Below, in pieces: positions 1 through 6,296 of a stretch of DNA of 7,932 nt. The notes under the pieces are model-generated. The model was given only the letters and a program-made list of their open reading frames with translations, was not told where the DNA came from and made no database searches. Made by a program: the position numbers and the translations under genes. The stretch is taken from the NCBI GenBank assembly GCA_027079895.1, contig JALWUZ010000123.1:1-7932 (forward strand), written 5' to 3'. The stretch's first letter is position 1; the number at the start of each line of letters is the position of its first letter. The stretch is from Anaerolineae bacterium. GTDB taxonomy: Bacteria; Chloroflexota; Anaerolineae; B4-G1.

Positions 1-734
1 GCGCGGGTGTGCTCCCGCCAGGCGCGGGCCAGTCCCAAGTCGGCGGCCTTGATGGCCTGGAAGTTGGCCGGAATCTGGATGAGTATCCGGTCACCGGAGG
101 GGGGCAGGGTGCGTTCCGGCGGGCGGGGCAGGTCGGAGATGGGGACGCGGTTCAGCAGAGCCGCCCCCTCCGTCAAGAGTGTGGACAGCGTCGGCGGCCG
201 GCGGCGGCCCTCCAAGAGCGACATAACCCACTCGGAGGCGATGTGCCAGTCCACCCGGAAGCGGTCGCTGGGCAGTCCGGCGTTGAGCTCGTCCCGCATC
301 ACCCCGTAGAAGTCGCGCCGATAGGTGCGGCAAATCACGCCCAGTTTGTGGAAGTTGAGGCGGGCGTTCCGGCTTTCCAGCGGGTCGAAAGTCCAGGTAA
401 TCAGGTCGAGCCCCTGGGACAGCACCCGCTCCCGCTGGGCCAGTTTGAGCCGGTAGCCGATGTTGAGGCTCTGGTAGTCGGGGTGGACGCCGGCCATGTG
501 GGAGCAGTGCTTCGTCCGCCCGTCGTCGGTCAGCCCGACGAAGCCGAAGACGAAACCGACCAGGTGCTCCGCGGCGTCGAAGGCCCCGATGACCAGGCCG
601 CCGTTCTCCTGGGCGGTGAGCAGGAGGTGATTGGGGACGATCTCCACCTCCGCGAGGTGCCAGACCGCCCGCTGCAAATCCTCGACGGCCAGATACTCGG
701 CGTGAGTGCGTATCGGACGGAGGGTGACGTTCAT
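1..734 (-). CDS. GNAT-superfamily acetyltransferase (COG3375-like), 3' end beyond window
   Basis: Translating the minus strand from the ATG at 734-732 gives 244 codons with no stop before the window edge, so the C-terminus is missing. Residues 1-140 look like a GNAT fold. A motif-A-like stretch (AGVHPDYQSLNIGYRLK, about 81-97) would bind the acetyl-CoA pyrophosphate, followed by TWTFDPLESRNARLNFHKLG (113-132). The later part (ILIQIPANFQAIKAADLGLA, 217-236) resembles the C-terminal region of predicted acetyltransferases of the COG3375 type, recalled from memory. The substrate is unknown. The start is supported by GGGAG (747-743) 8 nt upstream and by an ATGA overlap with the stop of the HAD gene, which implies translational coupling. 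Family assignment is fairly sure; function is open. Confidence 0.8.
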   Translation of the reverse strand, partial: MNVTLRPIRTHAEYLAVEDLQRAVWHLAEVEIVPNHLLLTAQENGGLVIGAFDAAEHLVGFVFGFVGLTDDGRTKHCSHMAGVHPDYQSLNIGYRLKLAQRERVLSQGLDLITWTFDPLESRNARLNFHKLGVICRTYRRDFYGVMRDELNAGLPSDRFRVDWHIASEWVMSLLEGRRRPPTLSTLLTEGAALLNRVPISDLPRPPERTLPPSGDRILIQIPANFQAIKAADLGLARAWREHTR

Positions 735-1456
735 CGGAGATACTCCCAGAAATCAGCCAGCGAGCCCCGTCCCAGCAGTGCGCCGGGGCCGGGGACGGCG
801 GACGGCAAGGGGGTGTCCGGCGCGGTAATCCAGTAGGCGGACATGCCGGCCCGCGTGGCGGAGGTGATGTCCATCTCCCACTCGTTCCCCACCATCAGGC
901 ACTCCTCCGGCGGCAGTCCCAGGAAGGAGGCCACTTCGCGGTAGTAGGCGGGATGGAACTTGGTGGCGTGCATGTTGTCGTAGACCGTCACCAGGGCGTA
1001 GTCGAACTCGGTCGTTGGGATGTTGGCCCAGTCCAGCCGCTGCTCGATGGCGGTGAGCGGGAAGACGGGGTTGGTGGCGATGACGACCGGGACTCCCAGG
1101 CCGAAGACCCACTCCATCAACGGGCGGGCCTCCGGGACGGGCCGGGTCAGCGAGCGCAGGCGGGGGAACGATTCGGCGTAGAAACGCTCGAAAACGGGGA
1201 TGAGTTCCTCCGGCGCGTGCCCCAGGGCCGGGAAGAAGTGGGCAGCGAAGACCTCGGCGTTGGTCATCCGGCGGCGGCCATCGTTGGCGTCCATCTGGGC
1301 GATGGCTTCCATCATCACCTGCAAGAACCGTTCGGCGTCCACCAGCGGGACGACGTGCTCCAGGAGGGCCTGGAAGTAGGCCGGTAGGAAGGTGGACATC
1401 GGGTTGTGAAGCAGGGTGTCGTCCAGGTCGAACAGAATCGCTTTGAATGCGGTCAT
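731..1456 (-). CDS. HAD-superfamily hydrolase (probable small-molecule phosphatase)
   Basis: This 241-residue protein has the haloacid dehalogenase motifs in order. Motif I is FDLDDTLL, with nucleophile Asp10 and acid/base Asp12. Residues 16-110 form a helical cap. Motif II is VIATNP (Thr128), motif III is Lys166 in TKFHPAYY, and motif IV is MVGNEWEMD (188-196). Motif IV has Gly-Asn where many members have Gly-Asp, but Glu192 and Asp196 remain to bind Mg2+. The family hydrolyses phosphate esters; this substrate cannot be read from sequence. A GAGGG about 7 nt upstream supports the ATG. The gene follows rho by 39 nt and its TGA overlaps the ATG of the acetyltransferase gene, so the two are probably co-translated. 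A phosphoglycolate- or nucleotide-phosphatase role is possible but not shown. Confidence 0.88.
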   Translation of the reverse strand: MTAFKAILFDLDDTLLHNPMSTFLPAYFQALLEHVVPLVDAERFLQVMMEAIAQMDANDGRRRMTNAEVFAAHFFPALGHAPEELIPVFERFYAESFPRLRSLTRPVPEARPLMEWVFGLGVPVVIATNPVFPLTAIEQRLDWANIPTTEFDYALVTVYDNMHATKFHPAYYREVASFLGLPPEECLMVGNEWEMDITSATRAGMSAYWITAPDTPLPSAVPGPGALLGRGSLADFWEYLR

Positions 1457-1495
1457 TTCACTGCCCTCGCCCCGTTTCTCTGTCGCCGGACGCGC

Positions 1496-2785
1496 TCACC
1501 GCCGCTCCATCTCCGCCAGTTTCACGAACAGGTCCAGGAACTCCTCGTTCGTCCGGGTGCTCCTGAGCACGCGGAGCAACTCCTGCATCGCTTTGACCAT
1601 GCTGTAGCCGGAGGACTGGGAGTCCAGGAACCGCTGGCGCATAATCCACACCTTCTGGAGGGTCTCCTTGTCCAGCAGCAACTCCTCCCGGCGCGTGCCG
1701 GAGCGTTCGATGTCGAAGGCCGGGAAGATCCGCCGCTCCTGCAACTTCCGGCTCAGGTGGAGTTCCATGTTGCCCGTCCCCTTGAACTCCTCGTAGATCA
1801 TATCGTCCATGCGGCTGCCGGTGTCCACCAAACAGGTGGCGATGATGGTCAGGCTGCCCCCCTCCTCGATGTTGCGGGCCGCCCCGAAGAAGTGTTTGGG
1901 GGGGTAGAGGGCGGCCGGGTCGAGGCCGCCGGAAAGGGTGCGTCCGCTCGGCTGCACCACCAGGTTGTAGGCGCGGGAAAGGCGAGTGATGCTGTCGAGG
2001 AGGATGACCACGTCCCGCTTGCTCTCCACCAGCCGTTTGGCGCGGGCCAGAGCCATCTCGGCGACGCTGGCATGGCTCTTCACCGGCTCGTCGAAGGTGG
2101 AACTGATGACCTCCGCCTCGACGGAGCGGTCCATATCCGTCACTTCCTCCGGCCGCTCGCCGATGAGCACCACCATCAGGTAGACTTCCGGGTGGCTGGC
2201 GGTGATGCCGTTGGCGATGCGCTTGAGCACCGTCGTCTTGCCGGCCTTCGGAGGGGAGACGATCAGTCCGCGCTGCCCTTTGCCGATGGGGGCGATCATA
2301 CTGAGCAACCGTCCGGTCAGGTTTTCCGGCGAGTTCTCCAGGATGAACCGCTCGTTGGGGAAGATGGGGGTCTGGGCCTCGAAGTTGGGCCGCTGTTTGG
2401 CCGCCTCCGGGTCCATCCCGTTGACCGCCTCCACCCGCAGCAGGCTGAAGTAGCGCTCGTTCTCCTTCGGCGGGCGCACCTGGCCGACGACCATGTCGCC
2501 AGTGCGCAGGCCGAAACGCCGGATCTGCGACTGGGAGACGTACACGTCGTCGGGGCCGGGCTTGTAGTGTTTGCTCCGCAGGTAGCCCTTGCTCTCGTCC
2601 ACGATTTCGAGGATGCCCCCGCCGAACATCAGCCCTTCCCGCTCCGCCTTCGCCCGCAGCAGCCGGAGGATGAGGTCTTCTTTCTTGAGACGGCTGAAGC
2701 CGGAGATGCTCCATTCCCTGGCCATCTCCCGCAGTTCGGCCAAAGTTTTGGCTTCCAGGGTCGCCATATCTATTTCATTGCTCAT
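1496..2785 (-). CDS. rho: Transcription termination factor Rho
   Basis: Rho is the hexameric RNA-dependent ATPase/helicase that ends transcription at C-rich unstructured RNA. The protein is 429 residues (E. coli 419). Residues 7-45 form the helical N-terminal Rho domain (TLAELREMAREWSISGFSRL). An RNA-binding cold-shock-like domain follows (about 52-120, GILEIVDESKGYLR). The ATPase core has Walker A SPPKAGKTT (177-185), the catalytic region GERPEEVTDMDR (209-220) with Glu210 and Arg211, Walker B DVVILLDS (258-265), the Q-loop ITRLSRAYN (266-274), and an R-loop region with EEFKGTGNMELHLSRK. The ATG at 2785-2783 is preferred because GAGG lies 9 nt upstream and only 11 nt separate it from the fbp stop; Met7 is an alternative with no clear ribosome binding site. 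A Gly stands at position 209 where E. coli has Asp210. Confidence 0.97.
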   Translation of the reverse strand: MSNEIDMATLEAKTLAELREMAREWSISGFSRLKKEDLILRLLRAKAEREGLMFGGGILEIVDESKGYLRSKHYKPGPDDVYVSQSQIRRFGLRTGDMVVGQVRPPKENERYFSLLRVEAVNGMDPEAAKQRPNFEAQTPIFPNERFILENSPENLTGRLLSMIAPIGKGQRGLIVSPPKAGKTTVLKRIANGITASHPEVYLMVVLIGERPEEVTDMDRSVEAEVISSTFDEPVKSHASVAEMALARAKRLVESKRDVVILLDSITRLSRAYNLVVQPSGRTLSGGLDPAALYPPKHFFGAARNIEEGGSLTIIATCLVDTGSRMDDMIYEEFKGTGNMELHLSRKLQERRIFPAFDIERSGTRREELLLDKETLQKVWIMRQRFLDSQSSGYSMVKAMQELLRVLRSTRTNEEFLDLFVKLAEMERR

Positions 2786-2796
2786 CTCTTCGTTCC

Positions 2797-3801
2797 TCAC
2801 TTGTCGTACTGGGCGATGAACTCCTCGGCCTTCTCGACCAGGTCGCGGTTGCCGATGAAGAGCGGCGTCCGCTGGTGGAGAGTTTCCGGTTGGATGTCGA
2901 GGATGTTGCGCCGCCCGTCGGAGGCGTATCCTCCGGCCTGTTCGGCGATGAAGGCCAGCGGGATGGCCTCGTAGAGCAGGCGCAATTTCCCACTGGGCCG
3001 TTTGGAGTCCGCCGGATAGTAGAAGATGCCGCCCCGCAGCAGGTTGCGGTGGAAGTCGGCCACCAGGGAGCCGATGTAGCGGCCCGAAAGGGGCTTCCCG
3101 TCGCCGTCGCGCGGGCCCAGCAGCCAGTGGGTAAAGCGACGTACCCCCTCGCTCCAATAGGGCTCGTTCCCCTGGTTGACGCTGTAGTACAGCGGTTTCG
3201 ACGGCACCCGGATGTCGGGATGGGAGAGCAGGAACTCCCCCAGGCTGGGGTCGAGGGTGAAGCCGTGAACTCCCTGACCGGTGGTGTAGACCATCATCGT
3301 GCTGGAGCCGTAGATCACGTACCCGGCGGCCACCAGGTCGCGCCCTTTTTGCAGGCAATCGGCCAGCGTGCCGGGGCCCGCGTCGCTCAGCCGCCGGTAG
3401 ATGCCGAAGATGGTGCCGATGCTGACGTTGACGTCAATGTTCGACGAGCCGTCCAGCGGGTCGAAGACGAGGACGTACTTGCCGGGCTCGTAGTCGGTGA
3501 TGGGGATGATGTCGTCGTTCTCCTCAGAGGCCATCACCGCCAGCCGCCCGGTAAAACTGTTCATGCGGATGATGGTCTCATTGGCGAAAACGTCCAATTT
3601 CATCTGCTCCTCGCCCTGGATGTTGACGCTGCCGGCCCGCCCCAACACGTTGACCAGCCCGGCGCGGGTGGTCTCGCGGGCGATGATCTTGGCCGCCAGG
3701 GCGACGTCGTACAGGAGGTTGGAGAACACGCCGGTAGCACCGGGGTAACTCCGCTCCTGCTCGACGATGTGCCGTTCGATGGTGACAATCTGTTTGTCCA
3801 T
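2797..3801 (-). CDS. fbp: Class I fructose-1,6-bisphosphatase
   Basis: This enzyme hydrolyses fructose 1,6-bisphosphate to fructose 6-phosphate and phosphate, a committed cytosolic step of gluconeogenesis and, in autotrophs, of the Calvin cycle. The 334-residue protein aligns along its whole length with the E. coli enzyme. It has GVFSNLL and AAKIIARE in the N-terminal AMP-site region, GEEQMKLDVFANE (63-75), the metal ligands ASEEND (Glu93/Glu94) and FDPLDGSSNIDVNVSIGT (Asp114, Asp117), YVIYGSSTMMVYTTGQG, RYIGSLVADFHRNLLRGG (241-258), and GKLRLLYEA with Lys272 and Glu278. The start at 3801 is chosen because GGAGG (3812-3808) lies 6 nt upstream; an in-frame ATG nine codons earlier lies upstream of that site. 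The CBS gene is 36 nt upstream and rho 11 nt downstream. Confidence 0.97.
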   Translation of the reverse strand: MDKQIVTIERHIVEQERSYPGATGVFSNLLYDVALAAKIIARETTRAGLVNVLGRAGSVNIQGEEQMKLDVFANETIIRMNSFTGRLAVMASEENDDIIPITDYEPGKYVLVFDPLDGSSNIDVNVSIGTIFGIYRRLSDAGPGTLADCLQKGRDLVAAGYVIYGSSTMMVYTTGQGVHGFTLDPSLGEFLLSHPDIRVPSKPLYYSVNQGNEPYWSEGVRRFTHWLLGPRDGDGKPLSGRYIGSLVADFHRNLLRGGIFYYPADSKRPSGKLRLLYEAIPLAFIAEQAGGYASDGRRNILDIQPETLHQRTPLFIGNRDLVEKAEEFIAQYDK

Positions 3802-3807
3802 CGCCGC

Positions 3808-3812
3808 CCTCC
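3808..3812 (-). promoter_or_regulatory. Ribosome binding site of fbp
   Basis: A full GGAGG stands 6 nt before the ATG at 3801, within the string ACGAAAGGAGG. It decides against the in-frame upstream ATG at 3828. The same 11-nt string precedes the CBS gene, so the two genes have near-identical, strong initiation regions. Confidence 0.85.
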
Positions 3813-3837
3813 TTTCGTCGAATTGCACTCCGGCCCG

Positions 3838-4239
3838 CTAGTCCAGGTACCAGACCCAGCGGGTGCCGCGCATTTCCCGGATGATGTCGGTGGTGGAGAG
3901 GATGCCGACCGGCTTGCCCTCCTCGTCCGTCACCAGGAGCCGGTGGATGCGGCTGTCCAAGAGCGTTTTGGCCGCCTCGGCGACGGATATCTCCTCCGAG
4001 ATGCTGACGACCTGTTTGGTCATCACGTCGCTGGCGCGGATGGTGGTCAGGTCCTCGCCGTAGTGGGCGATGACATCGGTGTGGGAGATCACCCCCACCG
4101 GGCACTCGCCCTCGCGTTCGGCGACCATGACGGCGTGGACGCCGGTATCGGCCATCACCCGTACCACTTCCTGGAGCAGGGTCTCCGGGCGGCAGAGGAT
4201 GACGCCCTTGTGGTAGATGTCGCGCACTTTTCTTTCCAT
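3838..4239 (-). CDS. Two-CBS-domain protein
   Basis: This stand-alone 133-residue protein consists almost entirely of two cystathionine-beta-synthase motifs. CBS1 spans about residues 5-60 (ending VGVISHTDVIAHY) and CBS2 about 68-124 (DVMTKQVVSI at 71-80, then VGILSTTDIIREM). It has no membrane segment or catalytic domain. Such pairs commonly bind AMP, ATP or other adenosyl ligands and act as energy sensors for partner proteins; that is family knowledge, and nothing here fixes the ligand. An open frame extends far upstream into the 46-bp repeats, but the ATG at 4239 has an excellent GGAGG 7 nt upstream, so the repeat-encoded extension is not credible. It precedes fbp by 36 nt, making a role in FBPase control a reasonable inference only. 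Confidence 0.9.
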   Translation of the reverse strand: MERKVRDIYHKGVILCRPETLLQEVVRVMADTGVHAVMVAEREGECPVGVISHTDVIAHYGEDLTTIRASDVMTKQVVSISEEISVAEAAKTLLDSRIHRLLVTDEEGKPVGILSTTDIIREMRGTRWVWYLD

Positions 4240-4246
4240 GTCGTTG

Positions 4247-4251
4247 CCTCC
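4247..4251 (-). promoter_or_regulatory. Ribosome binding site of the CBS-domain gene
   Basis: GGAGG lies 7 nt before the ATG at 4239, in the context ACGAAAGGAGG. It fixes the start outside the repeat array even though the reading frame stays open through the array. I see no convincing -10/-35 pair between the array and this site, so transcription probably comes through the array or starts inside it. Confidence 0.85.
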
Positions 4252-4267
4252 TTTCGTACCTCGTGTC

Positions 4268-4655
4268 GGGCGATCGCAACGATGCGACCGCGACGATGCG
4301 ACCGGGACGGCCGCCTTCCCAGCGGCAGGGCGACCGTGACGATGCGACCGCGACGGCCGCCTTCCCAGCGGTGGGGCGACCGTGACGATGCGACCGGGAC
4401 GGCCGCCTTCCCATCGGCAGGGCGACCGTGACAATGTGGACAATGTGACCGTGACGGCCGCCTTCCCAGCGGCGGGGCGACCGTGACGATGCGACCGCGA
4501 CGACCGCCTTCCCATCGGCAGGGCGACCGTGACAATGTGACCGTGACGGCCGCCTTCCCATCGGCAGGGCGACCGTGACGATGCGACCGCGACGGCCGCC
4601 TTCCCAGCGGCAGGGCGACCGTGACGATGCGACCGCGACGGACGCCTTCCCAGTG
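4268..4655. repeat. Tandem array of 46-bp units (7 full copies plus partial ends)
   Basis: Full units begin with GACGGCCGCC or a one-base variant at 4306, 4352, 4398, 4453, 4499, 4545 and 4591. A degenerate half unit precedes them (4268-4305) and a truncated eighth starts at 4637. All units are exactly 46 bp except the third (55 bp), which carries a 9-bp internal duplication of the GACAATGTG segment. The leading partial unit has a similar short duplication of GACGATGCGACCG. Each unit holds a small hairpin, GCCGC-CTTCCCA-GCGGC, whose stem stays 4-5 bp across the variants. Copies are nearly identical, so the array is recent or homogenised. It fills the cdsA-CBS gap from 27 nt before the CBS start codon to 19 nt past the cdsA stop. 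No spacers are present, so it is not a CRISPR array. Its role is unknown. Confidence 0.95.
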
Positions 4656-4674
4656 AGTGAAACGCGCAGATGGC

Positions 4675-5487
4675 TCACGGATGAGCGCAGAGCAGGACGT
4701 AGTAGTAGCCGATGATGGCGGCCCAGATGACGCTGTCCACCCGGTCCAGGGCCCCGCCGTGACCGGGGAACAGGTGGCTGCTGTCCTTCGCCCCGACCTG
4801 CCGCTTGACCATCGAGACCGCCAGGTCGCCCAGGGGGGCGAGGACGGCGATGAGGAGTCCCAGCCACAGGCCGTGCCGCGCTCCGATGGCCGCCTCCGGC
4901 CCGGCTCCCAGACGCCACAGGGCGGCCAGCCCGGCGGTCAGCAGGCCGCCGGTCACGACCCCGGCCAGATACCCTTCCCAGGTCTTCTTGGGGCTCAGGG
5001 AAGGAGCCATTCTGCGCCGCCCCCACATCTTCCCGACGGCGAACGCGCCGGTGTCGGCCAGCATGATGGAGGGGACGGCGGTCATCGTCCACCACTCCCC
5101 CTCCGGCAGGTTGCGCAGGAGGAGCAGGAAGGAGGCCCCCAGCCCCAGATAGAGCCCTCCGACGACCGTCAGCCCCCAGTCGGCGACGGGGGAGCCCTGC
5201 CGGTGGAAGATCTGCCAGGTCAGCGAGCCCAGCACGACCGCCGTCAGGCTGGGGCGCAACAGGCCCAGGTCGGGGTACTGCGCGTCCAGCAGGAAGAGCC
5301 AGACCGTCAGCAGGCCGAAGACGATTTGCGGGCGGAAGCCATCCTGGGCGACCAAGTGGCAGAACTCCATCTCGGCCAGCGAGAACAACAGGCCCAGGAG
5401 AATCAGGAAAGCCCATCCTCCCAGATGAACGACGAGGACGATGACGGGTATCAGGACGATGGCGGTGAGTATGCGAGCACGTAGCAT
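4675..5487 (-). CDS. cdsA: Phosphatidate cytidylyltransferase (CDP-diacylglycerol synthase)
   Basis: This integral membrane enzyme makes CDP-diacylglycerol from phosphatidate and CTP, the branch point to bacterial phospholipids. The protein is 270 residues. It begins with a short basic start and hydrophobic helix (MLRARILTAIVLIPVIVLVV), followed by several more membrane segments (about 24-40, 56-67, 80-90, 105-125, 175-190, 207-222). The conserved ADTGAFAVGKMWGRR (144-158) and SPKKTWEG (165-172) are present, as is the family signature at 225-251 with KR, KD, HGG and DRVD. The signature has Ala246 where a larger aliphatic residue is usual. The gene lies 42 nt after uppS. I see no clear Shine-Dalgarno sequence before the ATG, but the N-terminus fits the family. 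The stop falls 19 nt before the repeat array. Confidence 0.95.
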   Translation of the reverse strand: MLRARILTAIVLIPVIVLVVHLGGWAFLILLGLLFSLAEMEFCHLVAQDGFRPQIVFGLLTVWLFLLDAQYPDLGLLRPSLTAVVLGSLTWQIFHRQGSPVADWGLTVVGGLYLGLGASFLLLLRNLPEGEWWTMTAVPSIMLADTGAFAVGKMWGRRRMAPSLSPKKTWEGYLAGVVTGGLLTAGLAALWRLGAGPEAAIGARHGLWLGLLIAVLAPLGDLAVSMVKRQVGAKDSSHLFPGHGGALDRVDSVIWAAIIGYYYVLLCAHP

Positions 5488-5529
5488 GGGCGCGATAGGG
5501 GGTAACGTGGGAGTTGAGTGGGCGGTAAT

Positions 5530-6264
5530 CTAACCCGGCACCATACCGAAGCGACGTTCCCGGCGGCTGTAACTTTCCAGGGCCTTGTACAATTCTTCCT
5601 TGTCGAAATCGGGCCACAGAGTGGGGGTCACGTACAACTCGGCATACGCCCCCTGCCAGATGAGGAAGTTACTGATCCGCATTTCCCCGCTGGTGCGAAT
5701 GATGAGGTCGGGGTCGGGCAACCCGGCGGTGTAGAGGTAACTGCTGATGAGAGCCTCATCCACCTGCTCAGGGGTGACTCCGGCGGCGACGATGCGCTGA
5801 ACAGCATGCACCAGTTCCGCCCGCCCGCCGTAGTCGAAGGCGACGTTGAGAATCAGTTGTTGATTGTTCTTGGTCAGTTCGATGGCGTCCAGTACCTTTT
5901 GGCGCAGCCGGGGGGTGAGACGATCCAGACGTCCGATGTGGCGCAGTTGAACGCCCTCCTGGTGTAACTCGTGCAACTCGCGGTCAATGACCCGTTCCAG
6001 GATGGAGAGGAGGGCCTTGACCTCGCTCCTGGGGCGGGCCCAGTTCTCCGTCGAGAAGGCGTAGATGGTCAGCACCGGCACGCCGAACTCGACGGCGGCG
6101 CGGAGCACACCGCGCAGGTTCTCGGTCCCGGCGCGGTGTCCGGCGGAGCGGGGCAGGCCGCGCTGCTGGGCCCAGCGGCCATTGCCGTCCATGATGATGC
6201 CGACGTGTTGGGGTATTTTCGCCAGGGGTGGGTACTGCCGGTCGTCCGGTGAATTGGAGGCCAT
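5530..6264 (-). CDS. uppS: Isoprenyl transferase (undecaprenyl diphosphate synthase, UppS)
   Basis: The enzyme condenses isopentenyl diphosphate units in cis onto farnesyl diphosphate, making the polyprenyl carrier for peptidoglycan and other surface glycans. The 244-residue protein carries all family blocks: HVGIIMDGNGRWA (20-32, catalytic Asp26, phosphate-binding Arg30), LTIYAFSTENW (65-75), NVAFDYGGRAE (140-150), and DPDLIIRTSGEMRISNFLIW (184-203) followed by AYAELY and WPDF (217-220). The first 15 residues are a variable extension. The ATG lies 32 nt after the frr stop, with only a weak GGATAGG-like ribosome binding site. The chain length of the product cannot be read from sequence alone. 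The position between frr and cdsA is the standard order in many bacteria. Confidence 0.96.
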   Translation of the reverse strand: MASNSPDDRQYPPLAKIPQHVGIIMDGNGRWAQQRGLPRSAGHRAGTENLRGVLRAAVEFGVPVLTIYAFSTENWARPRSEVKALLSILERVIDRELHELHQEGVQLRHIGRLDRLTPRLRQKVLDAIELTKNNQQLILNVAFDYGGRAELVHAVQRIVAAGVTPEQVDEALISSYLYTAGLPDPDLIIRTSGEMRISNFLIWQGAYAELYVTPTLWPDFDKEELYKALESYSRRERRFGMVPG

Positions 6265-6296
6265 TATCGCCTATCCGGGGCTGCTGGGGGGAGTCG

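Noticed and set aside
1406..2974. Long plus-strand open frame of 522 codons (and similar long plus-strand frames at 9-836, 2875-4431 and 4657-5484)
   Set aside because: These are antisense shadows of the minus-strand genes in GC-rich DNA. They have low-complexity Gly/Ala/Asp/Gln-rich products and no family motifs, and the opposite strand holds clearly recognisable proteins.
3802..3828. Upstream ATG for fbp
   Set aside because: It would place the strong GGAGG inside the coding region. The ATG at 3801 is correctly spaced from it and gives a family-typical N-terminus.
4270..4277. GCGATCGC (HIP1-type palindrome)
   Set aside because: I noticed this octamer only here, in a degenerate repeat copy. 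A lone occurrence in GC-rich DNA is not informative.
4240..4515. N-terminal extension of the CBS protein into the repeat array
   Set aside because: The frame is open only because the array lacks stops on this strand. A strong GGAGG 7 nt before the ATG at 4239 fixes the start there.
4268..4655. CRISPR array
   Set aside because: The units are contiguous and nearly identical throughout, with no variable spacers, and no cas gene is visible.
4653..4678. Possible terminator hairpin GTGAG/CTCAC after cdsA
   Set aside because: The stem is only 5 bp with a 16-nt loop, there is no U-tract, and it overlaps the cdsA stop codon.
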